Below, piece after piece: positions 1-7,623 of a stretch of DNA of 26,961 nt. The notes under the pieces were generated by a model. The model was given only the letters and a program-made list of their open reading frames with translations, made no database searches and had not been told where the DNA came from. The position numbers and the translations under genes are program-made. The DNA is from an uncultured Collinsella sp. (GTDB taxonomy: Bacteria; Actinomycetota; Coriobacteriia; Coriobacteriales; Coriobacteriaceae). Positions within the stretch are counted from its first letter, which is position 1; the number at the start of each line of letters is the position of its first letter. The stretch lies in assembly GCA_902465015.1 (NCBI GenBank), contig CABQLK010000029.1, positions 1-26,961 of the forward strand, in the 5' to 3' direction.

Positions 1-303
1 GAAAGTATAGTCAACACCTAAGTATCTCTATTGAGTTATTGAAAAGTTCGAGAAAGATAAAATTAAAAGTCGCCCCGCTTGTAAAATTAGAGCGTTTTAA
101 ATGATAAACATCTGAGTAGTGTCGTGTTGAGAAATGATCGGTCCGAGGACGGGGCCGAACCGATATAACACCCAGCGAACCGAATCTCGTACTCTGCGCT
201 TCCCCAGATAAAACCTGCCAAAACAAACCTGTCCTTTTTGGTAGGTTTTTGCCTTGGGAGCGGTACCATACAGGCAATGTTTAAACGAGAAAGGCGGGCT
301 CCC
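1..303. other. AT-rich intergenic region upstream of the ROK kinase gene
   Basis: No convincing gene is visible. The first 130 bases are clearly more AT-rich than the rest of the window, and the reading frames here lack a ribosome binding site and look non-coding. A TATAAC at 164-169 could be a -10 box, but there is no good -35 at the right distance. A terminator-like hairpin lies at 210-250. The ribosome binding site AAGG at 291-294 belongs to the following gene. The gene to the left is outside the window. Confidence 0.5.
210..250 (+). terminator. Intrinsic terminator or attenuator before the ROK kinase gene
   Basis: A 14-base arm at 210-223 pairs with 236-249, with one G-U pair, around a 12-base loop; the hairpin ends in a run of T. 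It sits only 54 bases before the kinase start. It may end transcription from a gene to the left, or act as an attenuator if the promoter lies near 164. The A-rich 5' side means it could also work on the minus strand. Confidence 0.6.
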
Positions 304-1257
304 ATGGAACCTAAGCAGTATTACATCGGCATCGACGTCGGCGGCACCTCGGTCAAGGAGGGTCTGTTCGATGAGGACGGAAACCTGCTTGCCAAGGCCA
401 GCGTGCCCACGCCTCCCATCGTTGACGCTGCGGGCTTTGCCGCGGTGACCGAGGCTATCGACCAGGTGGTCGCCAAGGCCCAGATTCCGCGTGCCTTTGT
501 GTCGGGCATTGGCCTGGCCGTCCCGTGCCCCATCCCGGCATCGGGCGATGCCAAGGTCAAGGCGAACATTGCCATCAACCTGCCCGAGCTCAAGATCGCC
601 ATTCAGGAGCACTGCCCCGACGCGGTCGTTAAGTACGAGAACGACGCCAACGCTGCTGCTATGGGCGAGGCCTGGCTCGGTTCTGCCAAGGGCGTGCAGA
701 ACGTGGTGATGGTCACCATCGGTACCGGCGTGGGCGGCGGCGTTATCGTCAACGGCGACGTGGTGTCGGGCGTTGTGGGTGCCGGCGGCGAGATCGGCCA
801 CATGTGCCTGAACCCGGCTGAGGAGCGCACCTGCGGCTGCGGCGGCCATGGCCACCTGGAGCAGTATTCCAGTGCCACCGGTGTGGTGAGCAACTACCTT
901 GCCGAGTGCAAGAAGGCTGGCGTCGAGCCCATCGAGCTCACCGGCCCCTCAGATTCCAAGGACGTGTTCCAGGCCTGCCGCGAGGGCGACAAGCTCGCGC
1001 TGGCCGCGGCCGATACCATGGCCGACTATCTCGGTCGCGCCCTGGCACTTATCGCCAACGTGGTCGATCCCGAGATGTTCCTCATCGGCGGCGGCGCCTC
1101 CGCCTCGGCCGATGTTTACCTCGACAAGGTTCGCGAGCACTTTAAGCAGTACGCGCTCTCCGCCTCGCGCGAGACGCCCATTAAGGTTGCTTCGCTCGGA
1201 AACGACGCCGGCATCATCGGTGCCGCCTACGTAGCCCTGCGCGCCGCCGGTAAATAG
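304..1257 (+). CDS. ROK-family sugar kinase, probably glucokinase
   Basis: A 317-residue cytosolic kinase that probably phosphorylates glucose or a related hexose with ATP. The N-terminal phosphate-binding segment GIDVGGTSVKEGLFD is typical of ROK proteins, as are the acidic catalytic stretch ENDANAAAMGEAW and GTGVGGGVIV. The structural zinc site of the family normally has one His and three Cys. Here it reads His166, Cys177, Cys179 and then His184 in a GHLEQ context, so the last ligand is His rather than Cys. There is no N-terminal DNA-binding domain, so this is an enzyme and not a ROK repressor. The ATG at 304 is chosen because AAGG lies nine bases upstream and the ROK fold begins at once; a longer frame from 238 would run through the terminator hairpin. 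Exact sugar specificity cannot be read from the sequence. Confidence 0.88.
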   Translation: MEPKQYYIGIDVGGTSVKEGLFDEDGNLLAKASVPTPPIVDAAGFAAVTEAIDQVVAKAQIPRAFVSGIGLAVPCPIPASGDAKVKANIAINLPELKIAIQEHCPDAVVKYENDANAAAMGEAWLGSAKGVQNVVMVTIGTGVGGGVIVNGDVVSGVVGAGGEIGHMCLNPAEERTCGCGGHGHLEQYSSATGVVSNYLAECKKAGVEPIELTGPSDSKDVFQACREGDKLALAAADTMADYLGRALALIANVVDPEMFLIGGGASASADVYLDKVREHFKQYALSASRETPIKVASLGNDAGIIGAAYVALRAAGK

Positions 1258-1378
1258 CTGGTGCAAGGGGGCCAAGGCTGCGCCCCAAAATATGCCGTGG
1301 CCCTTCCGTCTGCGAAGGCTCGGCATCGGCGTGCTACCATAGCTACGTCCAAGTACACATATCAAGTGGAGGATATCC

Positions 1379-2302
1379 ATGGCAAACGTTCTTGTCTTTG
1401 GTCACCAGAACCCCGATAACGACGCCATCATGAGCGCCGTCGTCCTGTCCCAGCTGCTCAACCAGGTTGAGTATGCCGGCAACACCTACGAGGCCTGCGC
1501 CCTTGGTCAGCTTCCGGCCGAGTCCGCCAAGCTGCTCGCCGACGCCGGCATTGCCGAGCCCCGCGTGATCGAGTCCGTCGAGGCCGGCCAGCTCGTCGTC
1601 CTCACCGACCACAACGAGTCTGCCCAGTCCGTCGCCGGTCTTAAGGACGCCACGGTCTTTGGCGTCGTCGACCACCACCGCATCGGCGACTTCGAGACCG
1701 CCGGCCCGCTGCACTACATCTGCCTGCCCTGGGGCTCCAGCTGCACCATCGTCACCAAGCTCGCCGGCGTGCTCGGCGTTGAGCTTTCCGACGTTCAGGC
1801 CAAGCTGCTGCTCTCGGCCATGATGACCGACACGCTCATGCTCAAGAGCCCCACTACCACCGATGTCGACCGCGCCGTCGCCGCCAAGCTCGGCGAGCAG
1901 GTGGGCGTCGACCCGGTCAAGTTTGGCATGGAGGTCTTCCTCACCCGCCCGTCCGGCTCCTTCACCGCAGCCGAGATGGTTGGCAACGACATCAAGATGT
2001 TCGAGCCCGCCGGCAAGAAGCTGCTCATCGGCCAGTACGAGACCGTCGACAAGAGCCGTGCGCTCGGTATGATCGACGAGATCCGCGAGGCCATGCGCGC
2101 CTACGCCGCCGAGAAGGGTGCTGACGGCATTGTCCTGTGCATCACCGACATCATGGAGGAGGGCTCGCAGGTCCTGCTCGAGGGCGAGACCGAGGCTGCT
2201 CAGAAGGGCCTGGGCATTGCCGGCGAGCACGACGGCGTCTGGATGCCGGGCGTCCTCTCCCGTAAGAAGCAGGTCGCTGCCCCCATCATGGCCGCCTGCT
2301 AG
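1379..2302 (+). CDS. ppaC: Manganese-dependent inorganic pyrophosphatase (family II, DHH)
   Basis: Hydrolyses pyrophosphate to two phosphates in the cytosol, pulling biosynthetic reactions forward. The 307-residue length is normal for family II. Metal-binding motifs appear in order: GHQNPDNDA near the N terminus, DHN, the DHH signature in VVDHHR, and MMTDT. The C-terminal SRKKQV motif, which binds phosphate in the DHHA2 domain, is near residue 295. There is no CBS or DRTGG regulatory insert, so it is the short unregulated form. The start has GGAGGA six bases upstream. It is probably transcribed alone: a possible TACCAT -10 box lies at 1335-1340 and a strong terminator follows the stop. Confidence 0.95.
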   Translation: MANVLVFGHQNPDNDAIMSAVVLSQLLNQVEYAGNTYEACALGQLPAESAKLLADAGIAEPRVIESVEAGQLVVLTDHNESAQSVAGLKDATVFGVVDHHRIGDFETAGPLHYICLPWGSSCTIVTKLAGVLGVELSDVQAKLLLSAMMTDTLMLKSPTTTDVDRAVAAKLGEQVGVDPVKFGMEVFLTRPSGSFTAAEMVGNDIKMFEPAGKKLLIGQYETVDKSRALGMIDEIREAMRAYAAEKGADGIVLCITDIMEEGSQVLLEGETEAAQKGLGIAGEHDGVWMPGVLSRKKQVAAPIMAAC

Positions 2303-2321
2303 GTTTAGTTGACCAAACGCC

Positions 2322-2361
2322 ACGACCGGATCGCGGACGCCCCGCGCTCCGGTCGTTTTTT
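2322..2361 (+). terminator. Intrinsic terminator after ppaC
   Basis: Nine-base arms at 2322-2330 and 2348-2356 pair perfectly. An inner GC-rich pair of arms (2332-2336 and 2342-2346) extends the stem. A T run ends at 2361. It closes the ppaC transcript. Confidence 0.88.
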
Positions 2362-2569
2362 GTGCACGTCGCCGCGTCGTCTCTTGGACAGGCGTGCCCG
2401 TGCCGTTGAGCAAATAATGTTCAACCTGTGGTTCCGCTTTTCGGTCACGCCTGCGTGCTTGTCGTGCAGGGTAGGCTAGATGCAAGCGTAATACGTTAGA
2501 GCGCGGCACCGCCACTTGGGCGGGCCGTGCTTTTTTAAGACGGGAGCTTTCCCGTGAAAGGAGCCGCCC
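2362..2569 (+). promoter_or_regulatory. Hairpin-rich leader of nhaA with a possible attenuator
   Basis: This 208-base gap holds three structures. TTGAGC at 2406-2411 and GTTCAA at 2419-2424 form a small inverted repeat that could be an operator. Arms 2501-2513 and 2519-2530 form a 12-pair GC-rich stem with one bulged A, followed by six T: a textbook terminator shape, yet 34 bases before the nhaA start and well after the ppaC terminator. A second hairpin, ACGGGA/TCCCGT at 2540-2555, abuts the AAAGGAG ribosome binding site at 2557-2563. No clear -35/-10 pair is visible. If the promoter is upstream of 2501, expression must pass the terminator, which suggests attenuation. This is inference; it does not match a riboswitch class I recognise. 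Confidence 0.5.
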
Positions 2570-3928
2570 ATGGCAGCACCCGAGCAGCTGTTTAACGTTC
2601 GTGAGCGCAAGCGTTTTGAGCGCCACGACATTTGGGAGCGCATCACCGAGAACGGCACGATTTCCGCCGCCGTCATGGTCTTCGCCGCCATCGCCGCCGT
2701 CATTTGCGCCAACACCGATGCTTACGAGGCCATCCACCACTTTTTGGAGACCCCGCTGTATGTGGGTCTGGGCAACCTTACGGCTGGCCTCACCGTCGAG
2801 CTTTTCGTCAACGACTTCCTCATGGCAATCTTCTTTTTGCTGGTAGGCATTGAGCTTAAGTACGAGATGACGGTCGGCGAGCTCAAAAACCCGCGCCAGG
2901 CTATGCTTCCCATGCTGGCAGCCGTGGGCGGCGTCGTCGTTCCCGCCTGCATCTACCTGATCTTTAACCATGCCGGCGCGCACAACGGCTGGGCCATTCC
3001 CATGGCAACCGATATTGCCTTTGCGCTGGGCGTGCTGTCGCTTTTGGGCAACCGTGTGCCCAACGGCGTGCGCGTGTTCTTCTCGACGCTCGCCATCGCC
3101 GACGACCTCATTTCCATCGCCGCCATCGCCATCTTCTACGGTCAGAGCCCCAATCCGTTTTGGTTGGGCGCCGCCGTGCTTGTGACCTGCGCGCTCGTGT
3201 GGCTCAACAAGACGCAACATTACCGCCTTGCCCCGTATTCGGTACTGGGTCTGCTGCTGTGGTTCTGCATGTTCAAGAGCGGCGTACATGCCACGCTTGC
3301 TGGCGTCATCTTGGCCTTTACCATCCCGGCCAAGTGCGGTGTTAAACTCGACAGCCTTACCGATTGGTTGGGGGAGTGCCTGCCGCTGCTCGATGACCGC
3401 TACGATGACGAGGCGCACATCCTGGGTCAGCATGACTTTACCGTCTCGACCACCAAGGTCGAGCGCGTCATGCACCGCGTGACCCCGCCGCTCATCCGCA
3501 TGGAGCGTCTGATCTCCACGCCGGTCAACTTTGTGATTCTGCCGATCTTTGCGTTCGTGAACGCGCAGGTTCGCCTAGTGGGCGTGGACATGAGCACGTT
3601 GCTCACCGACCCGGTGACGCTCGGCGTGTACTTTGGCATGCTGCTGGGTAAGCCGATCGGTATCTTTGGCATGACGTTTGCCCTGGTTAAGCTTAGGGCC
3701 TGCGAGCTGCCGCGCAATGTCAACTGGCACATGATTGCCGGTGTGGGCATTCTGGGCGGCATCGGCTTTACGATGTCGATTCTCATCAGCGGTCTTGCTT
3801 TCCCGACGGCCCAGTTTGAGGTTCTGGCTGCCAAGGCCGCTATTCTCGCCGGCTCTGTCACTGCGGCCGTACTTGGCATGATCTACATGAGTGTGATCTG
3901 CAAGCATCCCGCGCCCAAGGACGAGTAA
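2570..3928 (+). CDS. nhaA: Na+/H+ antiporter NhaA
   Basis: Inner-membrane antiporter that expels sodium in exchange for protons, used for pH and salt homeostasis. Family landmarks are clear: VGIELKYE after the third helix, ATDIAFALGVL, and the paired ion-binding aspartates Asp178 and Asp179 in LAIADDLIS. NFVILPIFAFVNA and the glycine-rich LLGKPIG and GILGGIGFTMSILIS follow. The protein has 452 residues, longer than the 388 of the E. coli enzyme. The extra length lies in the N terminus, in a hydrophilic loop of about 60 residues (near 265-320, DRYDDEAH and following) and in the C-terminal tail. The start follows AAAGGAG by six bases. The gene stands alone between terminators. Confidence 0.96.
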   Translation: MAAPEQLFNVRERKRFERHDIWERITENGTISAAVMVFAAIAAVICANTDAYEAIHHFLETPLYVGLGNLTAGLTVELFVNDFLMAIFFLLVGIELKYEMTVGELKNPRQAMLPMLAAVGGVVVPACIYLIFNHAGAHNGWAIPMATDIAFALGVLSLLGNRVPNGVRVFFSTLAIADDLISIAAIAIFYGQSPNPFWLGAAVLVTCALVWLNKTQHYRLAPYSVLGLLLWFCMFKSGVHATLAGVILAFTIPAKCGVKLDSLTDWLGECLPLLDDRYDDEAHILGQHDFTVSTTKVERVMHRVTPPLIRMERLISTPVNFVILPIFAFVNAQVRLVGVDMSTLLTDPVTLGVYFGMLLGKPIGIFGMTFALVKLRACELPRNVNWHMIAGVGILGGIGFTMSILISGLAFPTAQFEVLAAKAAILAGSVTAAVLGMIYMSVICKHPAPKDE

Positions 3929-3945
3929 AAGCACATACAAGTTTG

Positions 3946-3983
3946 AAAACGCCGCCTGTGAACACCATCACAGGCGGCGTTTT
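3946..3983. terminator. Bidirectional terminator between nhaA and the small minus-strand gene
   Basis: Perfect 16-base arms at 3946-3961 and 3968-3983 surround a six-base loop. The arms start with AAAA and end with TTTT, so a U tract forms on either strand. It fits a shared terminator for two convergent genes. Confidence 0.92.
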
Positions 3984-4013
3984 AGTCATTCGGGACGTTC
4001 TTAATGACTAGGT

Positions 4014-4268
4014 TTATTCCACGGTGCCGTAGACGGCGCCCCAGCCGTGGGCGGCCAAGGCGGAGTTGAGCTGGTCGCAAAGTGACTGGCGGTCGTAATA
4101 GCCGGGCGGTAGCAGGTTGACGATTTCCATGAGATCGGGCGCCAGGTCCAAGATTTCGGCCTGTACGATCAGATCCAGGCGGTCGATGGCGTGACGGTCG
4201 TAAAATAGTCCGTCGACCAGGCGCTGCAGGTCGCCGAATTCCTCGGCCTGGAATGATCCGTACTCCAT
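4014..4268 (-). CDS. Small hypothetical protein, 84 residues
   Basis: Not recognised. The predicted product is small, acidic and soluble, with no signal peptide, membrane helix or Cys motif. Helix-forming stretches (FGDLQRLVDGL, LDLAPDLMEIVNLL) come first, and a C-terminal HGWGAVYGTVE could be a small strand. The call as a gene rests on a strong AAGGAGG ribosome binding site about six bases before the ATG, ordinary codon use, and a position between a shared terminator and a divergent gene. It is transcribed away from the aminotransferase gene, so the 150-base gap probably holds two promoters. Confidence 0.72.
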   Translation of the reverse strand: MEYGSFQAEEFGDLQRLVDGLFYDRHAIDRLDLIVQAEILDLAPDLMEIVNLLPPGYYDRQSLCDQLNSALAAHGWGAVYGTVE

Positions 4269-4370
4269 AGTGCCTCCTTGGGCGCTTCACGCCGGCATGC
4301 GCGGCGATTCGTAATTCATTGCGATGGACTTAATCTATCACGGCTTCATAACGTTGCGGCGGTGGCGGTC

Positions 4371-4376
4371 TATACT
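4371..4376 (+). promoter_or_regulatory. Probable -10 box for the aminotransferase gene
   Basis: TATACT lies 43 bases before the start codon in the divergent gap. No good -35 is seen at 16-18 bases. The same TATACT occurs before the tat genes and similar TATCAT boxes precede tmk and comF, which supports a shared promoter style. Confidence 0.4.
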
Positions 4377-4418
4377 TAGACAAACTGCAACGTACCGCTT
4401 CGCGAAAGGTCGCACCCC

Positions 4419-5723
4419 ATGCAGACGATCTACCAGAAGATGGAAACCACCGAACTCGATGCCGCCATCGAGGCGCTCAAGGCCGAGGTCGCCGAGGTCA
4501 AGGCCAAGGGCCTGGCGCTCGACATGGCCCGCGGCAAGCCGTCGCCCTCCCAGGTGGACATCTCTCGACCCATGCTCGATATCCTCAATGCCGATGCCGA
4601 TCTGCACGACGGCAATGTCGACTGTTCCAACTACGGCTGCTTTGAGGGCATTCCCTCGGCACGCAAGCTAGCGGGGGAGTTCCTGGGTTGCCCCGCCGAG
4701 CAGACGCTCGTGCTGGGTTCGTCGAGCTTGCTGATCGAGCACGATATCGCCGGTATGTTCTGGCGTTGCGGCTCATGTGGTAGCGACCCTTGGGAGGCTT
4801 ACGAGGCCGCGCACGACGGCAAGAAGGTCAAGTTCCTGTGCCCGGTTCCCGGCTACGATCGCCACTTTGGCATTACCGCCGACTTGGGTATCGAGAACGT
4901 TCCCGTCGCGATGACCGACAACGGTCCCGATATGGACGAGATCGAGCGTCTCGTTGCCGCCGACGATTCCATCAAGGGCATCTGGTGCGTGCCCAAGTAT
5001 TCCAACCCCACGGGTATCACCTTTAGCGAGGACACCGTGCGTCGCCTGGTCGAGATGCCCACGGCCGCGCCCGATTTCCGCATCTTCTGGGACAACGCCT
5101 ACTGCGTGCACGACCTGTACGACGAGACCGACGAGCTCGCCAATATCTTCGACCTCGCTCGCGCGGCGGGCACCGAGGATCGCGTGGTGGCCTTCGCCTC
5201 GACGTCCAAGATCACCTTCCCGGGCGCCGGTATCGGCTTTATCGGTGCGAGCCCCGCGGTCATCGCCGAGTTCTCCAAGCGCCTGAAGGCCGGCCTCATC
5301 AGTGCCGACAAGCTCAACCAGCTGCGTCACGTGCGCTTCCTTCCCACCATCGAGGCGGTCAAGGAGCACATGAAAAAGCATGCCGAGTTCCTGCGCCCGC
5401 GCTTTGAGGCTGTCGAGCGCAAGCTCACCGAGGGCTTGGGCGACACGGGCTGCGCCACCTGGACGCACCCCCGCGGCGGCTACTTTGTAAGCTTCGATGG
5501 TCCCGAGGGTTCAGCCCAGAAGGTCGCCGCGCTCTGCGCCGACCTGGGCGTCAAGCTCACGCCGGCTGGTGCCACCTGGCCCTATGGCAAGGACCCGCGC
5601 GACACCAACATCCGCATCGCGCCGAGCTATCCCACGGTCGAGGACCTGGAGGCCGCGCTCGATGTGCTGGTGCTGGCCGTCAAGCTTGTCGCTGCCGAGC
5701 TTGCGCGTGCCGAGCGCGCCTAA
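4419..5723 (+). CDS. aspT: Aspartate aminotransferase, class Ic (AspT type)
   Basis: A PLP enzyme that moves amino groups between aspartate and 2-oxoglutarate. It has 434 residues. It carries the landmarks of the branch known from Corynebacterium AspT: LDMARGKPS at the N terminus, NYGCFEGIPSARKL, CPVPGYDRHFGIT, GPDMDEIERLV, PKYSNPTGITF, PDFRIFWDNAYCVHDLY and STSKITFPGAGIGF. In the last of these Lys264 is the Schiff-base lysine. PRGGYFVSFD and NIRIAPSYPTVEDLE close the fold. This branch is related to MocR aminotransferase domains, but no DNA-binding domain is attached. The start codon at 4419 follows GAAAGG by about 11 bases; a second ATG eight codons on has no better site. The fine substrate range is inferred from family resemblance. 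Confidence 0.87.
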   Translation: MQTIYQKMETTELDAAIEALKAEVAEVKAKGLALDMARGKPSPSQVDISRPMLDILNADADLHDGNVDCSNYGCFEGIPSARKLAGEFLGCPAEQTLVLGSSSLLIEHDIAGMFWRCGSCGSDPWEAYEAAHDGKKVKFLCPVPGYDRHFGITADLGIENVPVAMTDNGPDMDEIERLVAADDSIKGIWCVPKYSNPTGITFSEDTVRRLVEMPTAAPDFRIFWDNAYCVHDLYDETDELANIFDLARAAGTEDRVVAFASTSKITFPGAGIGFIGASPAVIAEFSKRLKAGLISADKLNQLRHVRFLPTIEAVKEHMKKHAEFLRPRFEAVERKLTEGLGDTGCATWTHPRGGYFVSFDGPEGSAQKVAALCADLGVKLTPAGATWPYGKDPRDTNIRIAPSYPTVEDLEAALDVLVLAVKLVAAELARAERA

Positions 5724-5774
5724 CGCGCGGCTTCCCGTACTATCCGCACTTTCGATACGTAAAGGAGCGTATAC

Positions 5775-6089
5775 ATGGATTTGGGTATTTCCACCAACCC
5801 CACGCCAGAGCTCTACACCATTAAGGTAACCGGCGAGATCGATATCTCTAACGCCGATAGCCTGCGCAATGCCATCGACCTGGCGCTCGAGCAGCCCACC
5901 GAGGCCGTTGAGCTCGATTTTGCCCAGGTGAGCTACATCGATTCGACGGGCATTGGCGTGCTCGTGGGCGCCGCGCACCACGCGGTCGACCACGGCAAGC
6001 GCTTTAGCTGCACCAATGTGCAGCCCCCGGTGATGCGCGTGGTCCAGCTGTTGGGTGTCGACCAGGAGATTTCGATCACCGCTGCATAA
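5775..6089 (+). CDS. Single STAS-domain protein, anti-sigma factor antagonist-like
   Basis: A 104-residue STAS domain of the SpoIIAA/RsbV type. The conserved loop YIDSTGIGVLVG contains Ser57, the residue that partner kinases phosphorylate in the family; unphosphorylated forms bind the anti-sigma kinase and free a sigma factor. No kinase, phosphatase or sigma gene is nearby, so it may work with partners elsewhere in the genome. AAAGGAG lies seven bases before the ATG, in the loop of a five-base-pair hairpin (5755-5759 with 5768-5772). The gene starts 51 bases after aspT and could be co-transcribed or use a weak TACTAT box near 5738. Role in sigma control is inferred; STAS modules also serve other signalling proteins. 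Confidence 0.85.
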   Translation: MDLGISTNPTPELYTIKVTGEIDISNADSLRNAIDLALEQPTEAVELDFAQVSYIDSTGIGVLVGAAHHAVDHGKRFSCTNVQPPVMRVVQLLGVDQEISITAA

Positions 6090-6132
6090 TCTTTGCCCCA
6101 AAAGGGCGTGCCGTTTGGCATATGTTTGTGAT

Positions 6133-6166
6133 GCGCTCGGACGTTTTGGCGTCCGGGCGCTATACT
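6133..6166 (+). promoter_or_regulatory. Hairpin and -10 box ahead of the tat genes
   Basis: Arms 6133-6143 and 6150-6160 form an 11-pair GC-rich stem with one G-U pair and a six-base loop. TATACT follows directly at 6161-6166. The hairpin lacks a T run, so it is a poor terminator for the STAS gene, though it may serve as one. Its overlap with the region expected to hold the -35 box could affect promoter use. Confidence 0.4.
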
Positions 6167-6241
6167 TGACCGAATGAATAGACGAGTTCCGGCCGAATGG
6201 CGCGGTGCGGGCTCGACTCACATCGAGCCTTGGAGGTATGT

Positions 6242-6826
6242 GTGTTTGGTATTGGAGAGGGTGAGCTCGCGATCATCGTGGTCTTCGGCTTTTTGCTGTT
6301 TGGCCCGGATAAGCTCCCGCAGATGGGCCGCACAATCGGCCGTGCCATCCGTCAGTTCCGCGAGACGCAGGAAAAGATGACGGCCGTTGTTCAGTCCGAG
6401 ATCATCGATCCGGTAAGCGAGGCCGCTTCGGCACCGGTCAAGCCCAAGAAGACTGCCGTCGATGACGATTCCGATGCGGACGAGGATGCCGCCGAGACGG
6501 CAGCGCCCGCCAAGAAGGAGACCTTTGCCGAGCGCCGTGCCCGTCTTGCTGCCGAGAAGGCCGCGAGCGAGGGTGCCGCCGAGGGCGAGAATGCTGACGA
6601 GGAGCCTGCGACCGAGGGCGCCGACGCCGGGTCCGCCGATGCCGTCGCCGAGCCCGCTTCCGCTGCAGAGCCGGAACCCGAGCCCGAGCCGGCAGAGCCC
6701 ACGACGGCCGACCTCTACGCCCGTCGTCCCCGCAAGCGCAAGGCCGTCGTCGACCAGCTCGCCCGCGAGCTCGAGGCCGAGGACGACGCCGCTGCCGCCG
6801 ACGCCTCGAAGGGAGGCGATGAGTAA
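6242..6826 (+). CDS. tatA/B: Sec-independent translocase subunit TatA/TatB
   Basis: Small subunit of the twin-arginine translocase, which exports folded proteins. From the GTG at 6242 the protein begins MFGIGEGELAIIV, the canonical Tat start, with one short membrane helix (about residues 8-22). FGPDKLPQMG and an amphipathic helix follow. Glu8 and the GP-KLP hinge resemble TatB, while the LLFG stretch is common to TatA, so one protein may do both jobs here. After residue 50 the chain is about 140 residues of acidic, Ala/Glu/Pro-rich sequence, likely disordered. The GTG is preferred over an ATG at 6197 because GGAGG lies five bases upstream and the helix then starts at the right place. The stop overlaps the tatC ATG by one base. 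Confidence 0.88.
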   Translation: MFGIGEGELAIIVVFGFLLFGPDKLPQMGRTIGRAIRQFRETQEKMTAVVQSEIIDPVSEAASAPVKPKKTAVDDDSDADEDAAETAAPAKKETFAERRARLAAEKAASEGAAEGENADEEPATEGADAGSADAVAEPASAAEPEPEPEPAEPTTADLYARRPRKRKAVVDQLARELEAEDDAAAADASKGGDE

Positions 6827-7617
6827 TGCCTATCGGACCTGCGCGCATGCCGCTCTTCGATCACCTGGGAGAGCTCCGTCGCCGCCTGACTATCGTGGTC
6901 GTGTCGGTGTTTGCCGCCGCCATCGTGCTGTATTTCGCCACGCCCGTGGTGCTCGACATCCTGGAAGACCCCATCCGCTCCTTTGTGCCGGACGGTAAGT
7001 TCTACATCACTACCACGCTCGGCGGCTTTGGCCTGCGCTTCTCGCTGGCCATCAAGATGGCCGTGGTCATGTGCACGCCCATGATCATCTGGCAGATTCT
7101 GGCATTTTTCCTGCCGGCACTGCGTCCCAACGAGCGCAAATGGGTCGTGCCCACGGTGCTCGCCTCGACGGTGCTGTTCTTCCTGGGCGCAATCTTCTGC
7201 TATTTCATCATCATTCCTGCGGGCTTTGAGTGGCTCATCGGCGAGACCTCGGCCGTCGCTACGGCGCTGCCCGATCTGGAGAACTACGTCAACATGGAGC
7301 TGCTCTTTATGATCGGCTTTGGCGTGGCGTTTGAGCTGCCGCTCATCATCTTCTACCTGTCCGTCTTCCACATCGTGTCCTACGCGGCCTTCCGCGGCGC
7401 CTGGCGCTACGTGTACGTGGGCCTGCTTGTGGGCTCGGCTGTGATTACGCCCGACGGCTCGCCCGTTACGCTGGGCCTCATGTATGGTGCCCTGCTCTCG
7501 CTCTACGAGATTTCGCTCGCCATTGCCCGCGTGGTCATTACCGCGCGCGAGGGCAAGGAGGGCTTGTTTGTGAGCCGTCTGGACCTGTTCTCGGACGATG
7601 AGGACGACGAGGAGTAA
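6826..7617 (+). CDS. tatC: Sec-independent translocase protein TatC
   Basis: Multi-pass membrane receptor that recognises twin-arginine signal peptides. It has 263 residues with six predicted helices. The cytosolic N-terminal motif DHLGELRRRL is diagnostic. ALRPNERKWVVP, FMIGFGVAFELPLIIFYL and the late VITPDGSP-to-LYE segment also match the family. The tail is acidic (DDEDDEE). Start and stop are fixed by the one-base overlap with the upstream Tat gene and by the next gene six bases on. The tight TatA/B-TatC-HypA spacing indicates one transcript. Known Tat cargo includes [NiFe] hydrogenase small subunits, which makes the following hyp genes a sensible neighbour. Confidence 0.96.
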   Translation: MPIGPARMPLFDHLGELRRRLTIVVVSVFAAAIVLYFATPVVLDILEDPIRSFVPDGKFYITTTLGGFGLRFSLAIKMAVVMCTPMIIWQILAFFLPALRPNERKWVVPTVLASTVLFFLGAIFCYFIIIPAGFEWLIGETSAVATALPDLENYVNMELLFMIGFGVAFELPLIIFYLSVFHIVSYAAFRGAWRYVYVGLLVGSAVITPDGSPVTLGLMYGALLSLYEISLAIARVVITAREGKEGLFVSRLDLFSDDEDDEE

Positions 7618-7623
7618 ATCGGT

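Noticed and set aside
1..277. Minus-strand 88-codon frame at 11-277
   Set aside because: It crosses the terminator-like hairpin, has no ribosome binding site and no recognisable domain.
1343..3475. A 710-codon open frame on the minus strand across ppaC and nhaA, plus similar long minus-strand frames at 7985-9409 and 9731-11521
   Set aside because: They lie opposite clearly recognised genes, have no ribosome binding sites and no recognisable domains. Long antisense frames are expected from GC-rich codon use.
2570..3928. NhaA extra loop as a fused regulatory domain
   Set aside because: The added loop is short, hydrophilic and lacks a recognisable fold; longer NhaA proteins are common, so it was not listed as unusual.
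3982..4290. Alternative 102-codon minus-strand frame overlapping the small gene at 4014-4268
   Set aside because: Its sequence is Arg/Pro-rich as expected of a shifted frame, and the strong AAGGAGG fits the other frame.
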